From contig JAFBJZ010000109.1 in NCBI GenBank assembly GCA_016785225.1, positions 496,001 to 560,000 of the forward strand: 64,000 nt of DNA, read 5' to 3'. The translations under genes and the position numbers were made by a program. The notes under the pieces were generated by a model. That model made no database searches and was not told the origin of the DNA. It saw only the letters and a list, made by a program, of their open reading frames with translations. The stretch comes from Psettodes erumei (Eukaryota > Chordata > Actinopteri > Pleuronectiformes > Psettodidae). Shown piece by piece: positions 10,679-22,790 of this stretch. Positions within the stretch are counted from its first letter, which is position 1. The number at the start of each line of letters is the position of its first letter.

Positions 10679-11855
10679 GGGGGAGTTGGTCTCTGGTCTG
10701 TTACTGAAATTCCAAAACTCTGATTTTACAGTAAGATTAGAAGTTGGTGCAACTGAACATGTGCAGTATGGAGAAATGTTGATTACAAATCATTAACCAA
10801 AAAGCCCTTTTAAATAAAGGGCTTGTTACTTTACTAGGAACACATATTTTCATCAAGTGTCTCAGGATAATGACCATACTCATGCTTAAACTACACAAAC
10901 AGATTTTACAGCAGAAATAATGGTCGGGCAGGTTCCACTTGCAATCAGGGTAATTTCTGGGAATAAGAATTTTTATTTTGGCATGCGTATGAATATTTGG
11001 CCATGATTTTGGCAATCTCAATTTCAAACAAATGAGGCTTTGGCAGCATTTTTTCAGTGCGATTATTAGCAGCAAGTACCACCTGTTTGTTTTTCAGGCT
11101 TTTATCATTCTCTCTGCTGAATGTGAGCTTGTAGGACAAGGCCTTAACTACAAAATAGTTTTCCTACCTGATGGGAATCTTCCCACAAAGGACTATATTC
11201 AGTACAAAAAGTTTTGTCCAGCACAAGACTGCTCAGCCCCACCATCCTCCCAGCATCCTCCTCTCCTCGTTTGTAGCATGCTGCTTGCATGTATCCTCTA
11301 TAAAGAGCAGTGCCTCAAACTAGGAGCTTCTTCTGGAATTGCTGGTGCATTCCTGCCCCCACAGCTCAGTGGAGCTTTTTTGTTTGATGGATCATAGTCC
11401 ATGCAGTGTGTTGGTATCCCTGCTAAGACAGTTCTTGTAAGTAACATGTTAAGATTCACAGCTTTCATGGCTTGGCTCATGATTTTTGAAATGGTCCAAC
11501 AATGGTCTGAAAGTCTCTCAATAATGGGGTGATATGAATTTGTGTTTCACCTATGACTTCACATGCACAACCCTGACTCTTTTCTCATATCTTGTGCAAT
11601 GAGTGCTGCCAAATTGTCTCTGAGTGCATGGCACTATAGTGGTTGAATGGTTGCAGTATAGGCAGCAATCTTTTTCTTCTCTTTTAGTTTCCTAAACCAA
11701 AGAATAGATGAATTGAAAAGCTGCAAGAGATGAGTCTTTGGTGTCAAAGTCCATCTTCAAATGCTCAGCCTCCATCCCTGTGACTTCTCTACAGTGTAAC
11801 TGTTACACTTCCTCTGAGGAAAAAAATGTTGCCAGTGATTGTTATAATGGAGTAA
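9521..11855. other. Unique non-coding stretch with a long (TG)n tract
   Basis: No gene seen. A pyrimidine-rich run ending in CAG at about 11098 resembles a splice acceptor and precedes an open frame to 11397, but that frame has no recognisable domain and the minus strand is also open. The dominant feature is the microsatellite at 10591. Confidence 0.45.
10591..10675. repeat. Very long (TG)n microsatellite
   Basis: About 42 uninterrupted TG units, the longest simple repeat in the window. Perfect tracts of this length are usually highly length-polymorphic and can adopt left-handed DNA. The open frame across it encodes only a Cys/Val repeat and is not a gene. Confidence 0.97.
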
Positions 11856-12847
11856 TTCCACTCACCAAGCACATGACAAAGGGGCCCCTGTACACCTGCT
11901 TATTCAAGCAGTTATTAGAGTTTTTATTCAGAATGGAGCCAAAAACAAAAAACCTGCAGTGAGCAGCAGTTCTGATGTTCGGACGTGAGAGGTGAGAGGA
12001 GAAGGACCAGACTAGTTGGAGCTGACAGAGAGGCTTAATGTGGATGACCTACAACAGCAGAAGACAGTGTCAGCTTCCAGCCAAGATCAGAAATGTGAGG
12101 CTGCAGTGGACAAAAATTCAACAACACTGGACAGTGGAAGACTGGACACATACATACTGGTCTGATGGATCTGATTTTCTGTTTAGGCTGCAGATGGTCG
12201 GGTCCGAATGTGGCACCAACAGCAATAATCCATGGAGCCGACCCACCTTGTGTCAACAGTCCAGGCTGCTGCTGCTGGTGTGATGGTGTGATGGTGTGAT
12301 GGTGTGGGAAATGTTTTCTTAACACACACTGGTCTATCTAATACCAATCAATCATTGTTTGCTTGCTCGAGCCTGCAGTGCTTTTTCCTTCCAGCCCCAC
12401 TTGGTCACACCCTGTACATGTCTGCAAGTAGAATTAGCAGGAATCAACTCCTGCAACCTCCTGCTTCCCTGAGGTCACTGCTGCATGAGTTATGTCAAAA
12501 AACGCATTTTGTAAATTATGCTGGTGCCATACCCGTCTCAGATAACATGATAAACATGGCAGGATATCTTTGCAGAAGTCCCAGTGTGGGACATCTTGAT
12601 CATATGTGTCATATAACACTTACTTAAAATTAAGACGAATAAATAGGAATTTAAATGACAGTTGTCTAGACATGTTATCTTTTCAAACTATGATTCGATG
12701 ACATTTGACATTTGCATTGCTCACAACAATTAAATTGAAAATTATATTCCGACTTCAAAAGTCAAAATTCAAATCACATCATGGATTTGAAGAAACATGA
12801 CAACCCTAATTAAAATGGTGTTCCTATTAAAGTGCTAAGTGAGTGTA
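11856..12847 (+). mobile_element. Fossil Tc1/mariner transposon, both ends recognisable
   Basis: The left end (CCACTCACCAAGCAC at 11858-11872, then CCTGTACACCTGCTTATTCA at 11886) and the right end (TTCCTATTAAAGTGCTAAGT ending in GAGTGTA at 12847) correspond to the inverted termini TACACTCACTGAGCACTTTA of a widespread fish Tc1-like family. The transposase reads on the plus strand from about 11925 to 12365 in pieces. The block with the first catalytic Asp is present as WSDGS (about 12160-12174, where WSDES is usual), and the GVMVWGMF-type block follows near 12285-12320. The first third is deleted (a jump after 11915), and 12366-12810 does not align with the usual 3' half. Stops and frameshifts make it non-functional. 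Its right end suggests an old insertion. Confidence 0.75.
12278..12309 (+). repeat. 8-bp tandem repeat inside the Tc1 relic
   Basis: GGTGTGAT is repeated about four times. In the normal element this position encodes a Gly/Val-rich stretch, so the repeat looks like replication slippage that expanded the transposase frame. Confidence 0.75.
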
Positions 12848-14679
12848 TATTTCCTACAGAAGATCTTTTTTAAAGCAAATTAGTGTAACAAATTAAACAG
12901 CAGACTGGTTTGCAAGGACGAACATGTGTACAGCCCACGTGTGTGGAGAGATTTACACAGGTTTCCACGTTGCTGCAGGCAACAACAACTATTCCATGTC
13001 AAATCATTTTTTAAGCTTTTGCTCAGTCGCTCATGTGCACATATTTTTGCCATCTAAGCCACTTATGAGTTACTTCAGTGTTGCAGACACACAAATGCAT
13101 GCAAGAGCCGTACTTGAGAATGCTGCCTGTAATATTTTGTCATTTCACTTTAAATGCTGTGCTCGGGGATAACGGTTGCAGTCGAGTCAAATTAATGGCA
13201 GGCAGCTCAAGGAGCAACACAATCTTTTCCACATCACATGACTGATATTTTCTGTTCAAATCAAGCACAATAGCTGCTGTTATTCTAAGGACAGCGTTTG
13301 AATATTGAATTTCAAAGTGCCGCTGTCTCCCACTGAGGTTGAGCTGCTGGAATTAAATCAGGGGCATTTCGGTGCTCACATTCCTTCCTGTGCCCTCTGA
13401 TAACGCTCCTAATTTAGCATCAGTCAAAGTTTTATCTTTAGTGACCAATCAAGCGTCGTCTGTTTTAATTTCCAGCCCTGCGTTGTCTATTTTGTCGTAT
13501 TGTTGGATCCATTTCACAGCGCTGAACTCAGACATTCAGGGATAAAGTGATGAGAGACAGAGAGAGAAACAAAGGGATAAACACTTTCTATTTCAGAGGC
13601 AGCAAACTAACATGATGAGTGCCACCTACTGAGCAGTATTAATATCCTATTATAGATAGTTTGTGTGTGGTCTGAACTGCAGTGTTTCACTGTGTGAACT
13701 CATAATGTTTTGTAATGTCTGTATATGTATGTGTAAGGTGCAATGAAATGAAACAGAAGAGGGATTTAGAAGTGATTGTACTCCACTGAAGCTGAACAGG
13801 GTGCAGGGCGTTCACATCCAAAATGCTTCCACTGGTGCTGGATCAGAAAACAGACTGAAGGCAAAAGTCAGACACAAGATCCTTACCTCACAGCAGAGCA
13901 GCATTTCTATTCAAGTTACAGGACAGGAACTATCAAGTCAGAATTGAACTTTTTCGCATTTGGAATTGTTTCCAGCCTTCAAAATTGCATGTAAAAACTT
14001 TGCAAGGGAAAGTGAGCAAAAGTTCTGCCTTAAATGATTTACACCATGACGATAAAGCCTAAACAGTAAAAAAAAAAAAAAAACACCTTCTGAAACTAAA
14101 ATGTTAAATACAAAAAGAAAAGAAAATCTGTGGTCTGTCTGCTTGATTTGTAGGAGAAGTGCATTGCAATTTTGCATTTGCAAAATGATCCTAAATACAA
14201 AAATCCTCACAGAGCATTTATAGAAAAAATCATTGTCCAGCAGGTTTGGAGCATTGTCCCAGGTTCTGTCATCCATTTTTCACAACTTTTGTTTGGGTCC
14301 AGAGTGAGTTACTGAAAAATAAATTCTGTTGCAATAAAAACTCGAGAATAGGACAGTGATCAGTGGGATCAATAGCTCCTGCAGTAAAGTAAGTACATAA
14401 AGATTGACTGACTCACAAATGTGGATTTGGTGTAGCTTCTTGAAACACAGCAGGAATAGGCAGACACTTTGAGCCACATCCGAACTCATGTGATCAGTCA
14501 GGTCATCTTGGTCCCTGACGCTGTCACACACAAGCTGGTATTGACTCATTTCAGTGGTTAGGTGGTGGCTTTTCTTTTTAATTATAGCTATTCAATAACA
14601 ACCACTGCATGTGCAGAATGTATGCAGCACAAGCCTGTCCGCACTTACCAACAGGAAAAGGAAAAGAATTAGCATCATC
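12848..14679. other. Unique non-coding stretch
   Basis: No gene recognised. It includes the possible regulatory block at 13145-13560 (listed separately) and a poly-A run near 14069-14083. Confidence 0.5.
13145..13560. promoter_or_regulatory. Candidate conserved non-coding block
   Basis: High-complexity sequence with several homeobox-type TAAT/ATTA cores (GTCAAATTAATGG, GGAATTAAATCA, CTAATTTAGC, TTTTAATTTCC), a CCAAT box (GTGACCAATCAAG, about 13440-13453) and unusually many CpGs for this AT-rich region. This is the usual look of a vertebrate developmental enhancer. There is no coding frame. Function is inferred from composition alone. Confidence 0.25.
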
Positions 14680-14904
14680 CACTCAGTGGAGGGTTGGTGG
14701 TTTGATTCCCTCCAGTCAGCATTTCAGAGTGTTCTTTGACAAGACCCCCAATGTATCACAGATGTGTGAATGACTGTGACTGTGTCCCTGAGCACTGTAT
14801 AGGAGTGCTGTATGAGTGTGTGTGTGAATGAGTTAATTGTATGGTAACAGCACAATCAATAAGATAAGAAAAGTATTATATAAATTCAGGCCATTTACCA
14901 TTTA
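14680..14904 (+). mobile_element. Degenerate tRNA-type SINE
   Basis: GGTTTGATTCC at 14699-14709 matches the B box of an RNA polymerase III promoter (GGTTCGANTCC). It is followed by a body with GTGTCCCTGAGCACT, the spacer GTGTGTGAATGAG, and the tail AAGTATTATATAAATTCAGG plus CCATTTACCATTTA. This matches the layout of a SINE common in percomorph fish, whose tail reads similarly. The A box is not clear, so this copy is old and not expected to be transcribed. Confidence 0.5.
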
Positions 14905-15564
14905 TCTGGGCTGAATTGCGGAAAGATAATGTTTCATTTGTCATGACAAATATAGTATATGTAGTTATGTGTATCAGAGTTCTAGATGGGATCTTGAATC
15001 CAGGACTATTTGATATTGTAAGCTGAAGCTCCCTGTCACATTTTCCTCTAACCTGTAACCTTGTTTATTACCAGACCATGATCATAGAGAGAAGAGAAGC
15101 AAGAAGCAAGAGATGTGTGATGAGAGAAAAACATATTGAGCTATATGGATTAATATTGTCTTCTTGTGCAGAGACGCAGCAAAAAGCATTGATAAGACAG
15201 ACGCGAGCGCTACATGTTATTGTACCTTGACAGACGGGGAAAAAACCCTCTAAAATCAGCAAGTGTCTTTGATAAACATGACAAACAGCTTCCAGCAGTC
15301 GCCCCCACCAGAGCCTGCTTCCTTGTCGACGTGACAAGCATGGTTAGGACGAAATAAGAGAAAACAGCTCAAACACAAATGCAGCGTCAAACTGAAGAGT
15401 GAAGTGAACACAAAATTGGAATTCTGTCGGATTTATTTGACCACACTTGTTCACAAACAGCTGTTACTTCACTGTAAAGTACTGACAGAACCTGTGTCTA
15501 ATGAGTAGCCCTTCATACTGTAGAAATGGACACTTTCACATTTAGCTCTTCTCATTTCTTGCAG
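14905..15564. other. Unique non-coding stretch
   Basis: Nothing identified. It ends in a pyrimidine tract and a CAG that form the acceptor of the candidate microexon at 15565. Confidence 0.45.
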
Positions 15565-15603
15565 GTGGAGGGAGAAGATTTCTCACCAGTGAGCCAACAG
15601 GAA
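15565..15603 (+). other. Candidate 39-nt microexon
   Basis: The sequence CTCTTCTCATTTCTTGCAG is a good splice acceptor ending at 15564. Thirty-nine bases later GAA|GTAAGT (15601-15609) matches the donor consensus almost perfectly. The enclosed 39 bases are a multiple of three and read VEGEDFSPVSQQE without a stop, which is acidic and Ser/Gln-rich as in many neuronal microexons. The product is not recognised and no partner exons were found, so chance pairing of splice sites remains quite possible. It would imply that the window is intronic to a plus-strand gene. Confidence 0.25.
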
Positions 15604-16160
15604 GTAAGTTAGTCTTTTTGTGTTAAATCTTACATGAAAGGACCGGCACATTTTCATAGAAACCCCTTTGCCAAGTGTCGCTTTGAAAGTGTCCATCTGC
15701 CGTCTGCCTGCTCTCTGCTGCTGTCATCTGAGCACTTTCTTGCTGCCCAACACTGGAACAGATGCCCTATTGTAGCTTTCCCGTATTGTCAGTCTCTCTG
15801 GCTTTTTTTTTCTTCCCCTGTCTTTCCCGCCCTCCCCTCTCCCTCTGGCCTGTTCCCCCACTTTCCTCTTGTAAGCCTTTAATGGTGATTAGCCGTGCCA
15901 TGCTGAATGTGTCCCTGTGTCTCCTCTCTCACCGGGAGTACAAGTGCTGTCACTGAACTCGGTCCCGCGCTGTTAACTGAGCTGTTGATTCCCCTCAGGT
16001 GAATGGTTGGATTCAACATGGGAATGTTGTTTAGGGATACAAGCTACCTGCATGTTGGGCAGGGACAGTGAATGGAAACCTGTTCCCAATGACAGAGCTG
16101 CACATGACAGGGCTCACGCTGGTTGTTTCTTGAAGTGCTGGTTCAGTAACGCAGCCACAT

Positions 16161-16207
<47 letters not shown>

Positions 16208-19200
16208 CTCACAATGTATTCAGACTTGTAAATCCACATCAAGGAGTCAAAAGAAAGGTTTCCAATACAATAGAGCCCAGAGATGCTTGAACCCTCTTTA
16301 ATACACCCAGACATTTCTCACTCAGATGCAGTGCTTCAGCACGTTGGTGACACTATGTAGCTGTGCATCCAGACCAAATACACATATGTCACTGAATTAC
16401 CCTGCTGCTGTTGTATTTGTATTTGTTCCTTACCTTCCTCTCACAGGCTTTTGACCATGAGACCCTTTATAAAAAGCAACAAAGTGCTAACAAGTGTCAG
16501 CTAACAAACTAAAAGCAGCTTGTTAGTGTGGTTAACAAGGGGAAAATAAACTTCATAACAACAAGTGGACTGGCTTTTCTCTGTGACTGCAATACCCAGT
16601 TACATATTTAGTCCTTAGAACTGACCCTGTTCTGCTGCTAATGCGTGTGCACTTCTTAATGAGTAATATTTTGAATGCATTTACTTTCACATCGTGTGTT
16701 ACTTAACAGGGGCTGAAAATAAAGGCTTTTGATGTCAGGGTGTGGGTCAGTACAGTGTGATATTACTGGTGGTTGTGGACAGAAACTGTTAGCCAGTAAA
16801 CCTTTCAAAAATGGTTTATAAATTGTATGTAATGCTTTATTAAATTATATTCTCTATTATATTAGATGTCTTGGGTTACTGCAGTGACAACAACATAATC
16901 TTGGCTGACTTTTCTGCAGCATTGTTTTCGTAGACCAGTCCTTGACTGTTTTACCATTTCATTCTTTTTTTCTTGTCAGTTCACATTCATTTTGTGCTAT
17001 ACATTAGGAATAGCAGCTTGAAGGAACTTCAGACTTGCTTTGCTCTGGTAATCACTCCACTCAATTAATCATGTTCACTTATCATTTTATTGAAATTGTG
17101 TGAATGTTGGTTTGTGTAGGGGCACTGCGGACAGTGTTTCAGCTGCTTATGCAGGAAGCGTGAAAATTTTCTTTACCTGCTTCGATCCGTTGAGTTTTTC
17201 TGCTTCAGTTGGTTAGCATTTGTGACGACCGAGATTCGTTAACTGAAGCTGGGGACCACAGACACAGGTCAAACTGTCATTATGAGAGACTGCTGTCTAA
17301 AATATATATACATAAATGCACACACTATTTCTTTTAATCAGTTTGTTAATTAGCTGTTCTCAGATCCTAATGGGGCTCTTAGTGTGTTATTAAAATCAGG
17401 TGCATTGAAAAGGTCAACCAGATCTGCATGTGTCTTTAAAATTTGAACAGGTGCCTAATTAAAGCTGTCAAGATCAGGGTCATTCACAATTAGATCTAAG
17501 TCATGTCTAATTCAGTGAAAGGTCACAAATGGTATTCCATTCACTGACACCTTCTCTCAATATTTCACAATTTTACAACATTTATTTATGAATTACATTA
17601 AACTATTGCTCAACTATTGCTATTGCTTAATATAAAATGCTGAAAGACATGGTGTGCAATAAAATCTGACTGATGTATCGTGTTTCCATTTCAAATGACA
17701 CTGAAATCACCACATCAGTCAGACCACAGTGAAATGGGAGTTTACAGACTCATTTTGGTTACTTGTCCTCATGCCTATGGCTGGAGGAGGCAAAGAAAAG
17801 GCAGCCTTCTCCACTGTTGGCCCATTGTGTAGTCTTATACTTAGGAAATTATCATCTTCATGCCTAATAGCGTATAAGTGCCTCCTCCACTGTTGGCGAT
17901 CTGTGGCTGACTTGGCAGCACGTCTGCAGCTCATCATCATCACTCTCTTTCATTTTGACTTTTTATGGCCGTGACAACCCATGTCTCCCTTTTTCTATCT
18001 AATTCATGATGATTTTTGGATGTTACACTGACATTCCATTTGAAGCCGACACCGTGGGTTGAACATTGAGGCAGATCTCTTGACTGTGCCCCCCCCGTTA
18101 AATACGAAGTGTGAGTGCGTCCCTGTACTTGTGCCTTGTAGCGCAGAAATGAGAAAACCGACTCCTCCAGTGCTGGCACTCTCCAACCTGCTTGGCAGCC
18201 TGACTGCAGCACATCATCCCTCCCTCAGCCTTCCCAGGTCCTCTCGATGTTATTCATTTATTTTCCTGTTTTTAGGTTATTTGCCTTCATTTTTGTGTTT
18301 ATACCTTTCCCTCAGGGCTCTTTTAATGTCAATGTGATGTTTTTTTCTTTCCTGATATCCTTAAGTAAGCCAAATTTGAGTTTAAGTAGACAAAATTAAT
18401 TGCTTTCTCGATTATGCAAAGGCAAAAAAAAGATAGTTAAATAATTTTACCCCCCAGCTCGTGTCTGTGCTGCTACTTTATATTCCAGTCAGCAGGAAAT
18501 GGATGGTACTTCGCAGCCTTTAGCCATCAGTACCTTGGCTTGTTAGGGCCATAAGAATCTCTGCAAGGTGATCATTGAAAACTGCAGCCAGGCCCTCTTC
18601 AGAATAATACACTGACATTCACAAATTTAAGGTTGTAATATCTGTCACTGGGCCCATGCCCTCATGTAGGAAATAGCTTCCATATTACTGCTCAACCCCC
18701 CCTAAAAAAACAAGCAAACAAAAACCTGAAATGGCATTTTGACATTGTTGCATTTGTCACTCAAACCTTCAGGTGTCCCTGACCAAATGCTAGCTAATTA
18801 TCTCAGAGCATTCAGCAACACCTGGTTGAAATGAGCAACTCTGACTGGGAAATTTTTGAAACCAGGGACAAACTATTACACTTTTTACACAATAACTTTG
18901 AAGAGTGCTTGGCAAAAAAGTGACCAGTTGGAATTCAAGATGTCAAAATGTCCCTTGAAATATATTTGAGTCAGCATGATAAGGGGCCTGGTGGATGATG
19001 AAATCCTAATCATGCACAGTGTTCAGCTGGCTTTCATCCATACTCTCATCTCACTGTCTCTGTTCATATTCAATGGCTTCTGCTGCACCAAAGCTCCAAA
19101 CCAAGCTTAACAGTAGGCAAAATATTATCCCCCTTTCATGTAAAATCTCATTAAATTAGTTATCCAGCTTCTGTGCTTCTTGCTATCCATTTGCCACTTG

Positions 19201-20007
19201 TTTTTAATGCATCATCGTCACCTCTCATCAACCCTCACAACTTTTATTCCTGCCAAAACATTGTGGGAGCTGGCCATCGAGTGTCTGTCCTTGGCAGGGA
19301 GGTTATTGATGAGTTGCTAATGAAAGACCTATTAAAGGCGAGCTTATTGATCCACTTAGGGCCTGATGACTGTATCATTGCAGCAGGGACGCAATTGAAG
19401 AAGACGTGCACTGGCAAGAGGCTGAGGAAAGCAGATGCAATAATCATCTTCTAAACTTGTTATATTACATAAGTTAGTCTCTCAGTCTCTCTTCTTAATC
19501 TCAAATTTGAATGCTGATGACTTGTGAGAGACAAAAAAGTGAGAGGCACTGAATCAATATATATATGTATAACTATATAAGCACCTGTGCCCCCCATACA
19601 TTGACACTCACTTTTAGTTTGCAATGATGATTTATGCTAATTTGATTTGTTGTGTCTGGAGGACCTCCTGCTTCCATACTGCTCCTTTACCAAACATAAA
19701 ATGGCTGAGAGTCTATTTGATTCATCTATTTGATTCCTCATTCAGTGTGCTGTCCAGTAAGGTTTGCTTGCAAAATTTATAGTTTTACAATTTCAACTAT
19801 TCCTTAGGGCTAGCTAGCAGTAAAAACCTGCTAAAACTACTTCCCCACCTTTGACCAAAACATAAAACTGAAAAATCCATAAGGGACAGGCCAGGACTAG
19901 GCATGAAAGTCCTGTCTTGACATTGTAAACAATAGTTTGGCAAAAGAAACTCAAAGGAATTGTTCAGCATTTTGGTAAATGTGCCTGTTGTTAGACGTGT
20001 TTTCTCT
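15604..20007. other. Unique non-coding stretch with one (CA)n tract
   Basis: No gene recognised in 4.4 kb. It holds a CT-rich run (15770-15880), the (CA)n at 16161-16203, and a CpG-containing block at 17110-17290 with an inverted repeat GCTTCAGTT/AACTGAAGC (17202-17249). At 19160-19455 there is a high-complexity block open on both strands, more like conserved non-coding sequence than an exon. Confidence 0.5.
16161..16203. repeat. (CA)n microsatellite
   Basis: About 21 uninterrupted CA units. Confidence 0.95.
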
Positions 20008-20148
20008 AGATCCTCTAAATTGTCCATAGGTGCAACTGTGAGTGTGAATGGTTGTTTGTCTCTTTGTGTCTGCCCTGTGATAGGCTGGGTGTACACTACT
20101 TCACCCAATGTCAGCTGGGATCCAGCACCCCCGTGACCCTAAATGTAT
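20008..20148 (+). mobile_element. Fragment of a widespread teleost interspersed repeat
   Basis: AATTGTCCATAGGTGCAACT, then GTGAGTGTGAATGGTTGT, CCCTGTGATAGGCTGG and AGCTGGGATCCAGCACCCCC followed by GTGACCCT occur in the order known from a very abundant fish repeat that usually ends in a GGATGG-type tail. The tail is missing here. It carries no coding sequence. The exact family (LINE tail or SINE) is uncertain. Confidence 0.6.
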
Positions 20149-22557
20149 TAGAGGTTTAGGAGTATCTTTATGAAATTTCTTTTCCTTGATCATTAAGTTA
20201 AACACCCACAGCATCACAGCCCCTTTCCCTGTTTTAATGAAAGATTCACAGACTGCAGTGGTTTTTTCCCCATAATTTCTCATATTGCCCTTGAAAACCT
20301 TTCAGGCCCTGCTGCAGAGAAGCCACTTTCTACCATCATAACTGCACCCTCAGTCTTCATGACTGAAATGGTTCACTTTGGAAAATCCTGGTTACTAAAT
20401 AATATGGGTACAAATAATACTTCAGTGGCACATCCCCTGTATTTTATTTCTTAAAATGAAGTTATTGACCACATCTTGTAATTTTCTTTTGTCAGAATTT
20501 TCTTTTTTGTCGCAGTGTTGTCCATCCAACATATCAAAAAGAGAGCTTTTGAAGAGAAACCTCAACTCCTGCAGGCTGAAGTTGATTTTTCATCAAAGAA
20601 CAGCACTATACACATAAACATGCACATGTAAATACATATAAGAATAAATGTGCGCATGCATGGAAGGGACAGAGATAAGATTACTTGGTTTATAGCCAGA
20701 TAATAGATATAGACATCAGTTTAGATAGCATTTGTAAAGGTGTACAACTCGAGACTCCCCTTGGGTTGTCTCACTTTACAGTTTCCACTTTTAATGAAGT
20801 ACCACAGCCAGTTTGTCAGACCTCACCCATATCCAGTGTCCAAACTTAAAGGGAGGGCCTGTGAGCTGACTGCGTGATTCAGTCTTTACACCTCTGCAAT
20901 GTGATGTGTCCGAGATGCAGACCTGCAAACCTCCTCAGGACCAAAAACAAACAAAACTGAAAGGACTTTTAAATATTAGCATTGGGAATTGAAATTAAAA
21001 AAATCTGACATTCATACAAAAAGTGGCCATGGTTTAGATAATAATAATATAATAACAGAATATCCTAACTATATTTACTTTCATTAAGACACCAGTAGAC
21101 TGAGGTGAAAGGCAGTGTGTGTTTAAATGCTGAATGACACTGTACTGTAGTAAAACATAATGAAGGCCTTTATGTGCAGGAGTAAAATTTTAGCCCAACA
21201 GCAATCTCTGCCAAATGAAACCCATGTCCAAAAGAGCCAGTTTCCCTTCATTAGTTAACTGTTGCCCTCATAAAAAAGCAGCATTTATGTTTAAAAACCA
21301 AATAATGAATGAGTTCAGCATGCTCTTAATAGTACTCAAATAATATTGAGCACTGTTGCACAACAGGTAGAACTACTTTTAAAGCACTTGTATACATGGT
21401 TGACAATTAAATGCATAAGACAGATTTAAATGTTCAATAACATTTGACTTAAGAATTGAAGATGATACAATTGTGCAGTAGTTATTATTCAGCAGCTACA
21501 TTACTCCCATTTACTTTTGATTGTATTTGAAATAAAAATGAATGCAATTCACCACAAAGATACAATTTGTAAAAAAAAAAAAAAAAGGTAACAATGGAGA
21601 TTTTTGATTAAAAAAATAAAATATTATTTTAGTAATATGTTACAACTGCTACTACTACTACAACCTATCATGTCATACCTTACCTACCTACCACACCTAT
21701 ATAGTATAATAATAATAATAGGAGCATATATGCATATATTACTTTAACTTTTAAAGTAATGCTATATTTAAATACACATGTACATAAAATAATAGAAACA
21801 AGAATATAATGTTATGCCTATATGAGGTATTAAGTGTGTTTATCAACATGCAGCATTTGCCAACACATTTTATAATATGACAGCTTAATTTCACTACAAT
21901 TGTTATTCATCATTGGTTGATACACAGGTATCCGCTTATGGGTGCCAAAGCATGACTCATAGTTGTTGACAAGTACATGAACAAACACATATCTTATCAA
22001 AGTGTTAATAAACTATGAACTTTCGGCCATTAGGCAGAATAAATAATTACAAATAGATAAACAAAAGGAAAGACTAACAAGTAGGAAAGAATGAGGTAAA
22101 TACAGTAGGTGTTATAGGTGTTAAATGGTGATGGTGCTTTGTGATAGCTGGAGGGGAAAGCAGAGCCAGAATCCATATCATTCACACTGGTAAAGCTGAA
22201 CAGGTTACAGTTAGTCAGTTAACAGAAATTGCACATTTTACATAACTAATGTAAACTTCTCTGCTCCTAACTGCTCCTAACTGCTACTACTTAACTTGAA
22301 AATAATGTTCGAGAGAGAGACTTAAACTCATTGACAGAGTGAAAAAGTAACTGGCAATTCATTCATATCATTTATGTATTTATATAGAAGGAATGCTACC
22401 AATAAAAGGGGCTTTAATGCCATTTTGAAAGCAATTAAATGGATTTCCCTTTTATAACCACATCTACATTTCTGAATATCTAGCATGATATTGGTGATAA
22501 TACTGTCTGCAATACAGTGGCTAAGTTACATGTTTGCTGTTGCAAATCTTTTGTGCA

Positions 22558-22561
<4 letters not shown>
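20149..22561. other. AT-rich unique stretch, nothing identified
   Basis: Long AT-rich region with a poly-A run (about 21571-21586), AAT trinucleotide runs (near 21709) and no frame longer than about 60 codons. No transposon ends recognised. Confidence 0.5.

Positions 22562-22592
<31 letters not shown>
22562..22592. repeat. (TG)n microsatellite
   Basis: About 15 TG units. Confidence 0.93.
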
Positions 22593-22593
<1 letters not shown>

Positions 22594-22790
22594 GGGATCT
22601 TGAACAGTCATGTGGACCAATGCCTTGTTGGGGACCTAATTAAGCAAAAGAATTATTTCAGAGGTCCTGGTTAAAGTTAAATGTCAGGTGTCAAATGAGG
22701 TTTGGGTTTGACTGCTCACAATAAATGGAAGTCAGTGCAATGTCCTCATGAGGATAGCTGTGTGTTTGTGTGCATGTATTTATCTGTGTG
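22593..22790 (+). repeat. Possible microsatellite-associated interspersed repeat
   Basis: The (TG)n is followed by TTGTTGGGGACCTAATTAAG, then AATGTCCTCATGAGGATAGC, then another GTGTGTTTGTGTG run. The order of GGGGACC, GTCCTCA and flanking GT tracts matches a repeat I have seen beside GT microsatellites in vertebrate genomes. Low certainty. Confidence 0.3.

Noticed and set aside
11032..11397. A plus-strand frame with an acceptor-like TTTGTTTTTCAG inside
   Set aside because: No donor, no domain, and the complementary strand is also open; judged chance.
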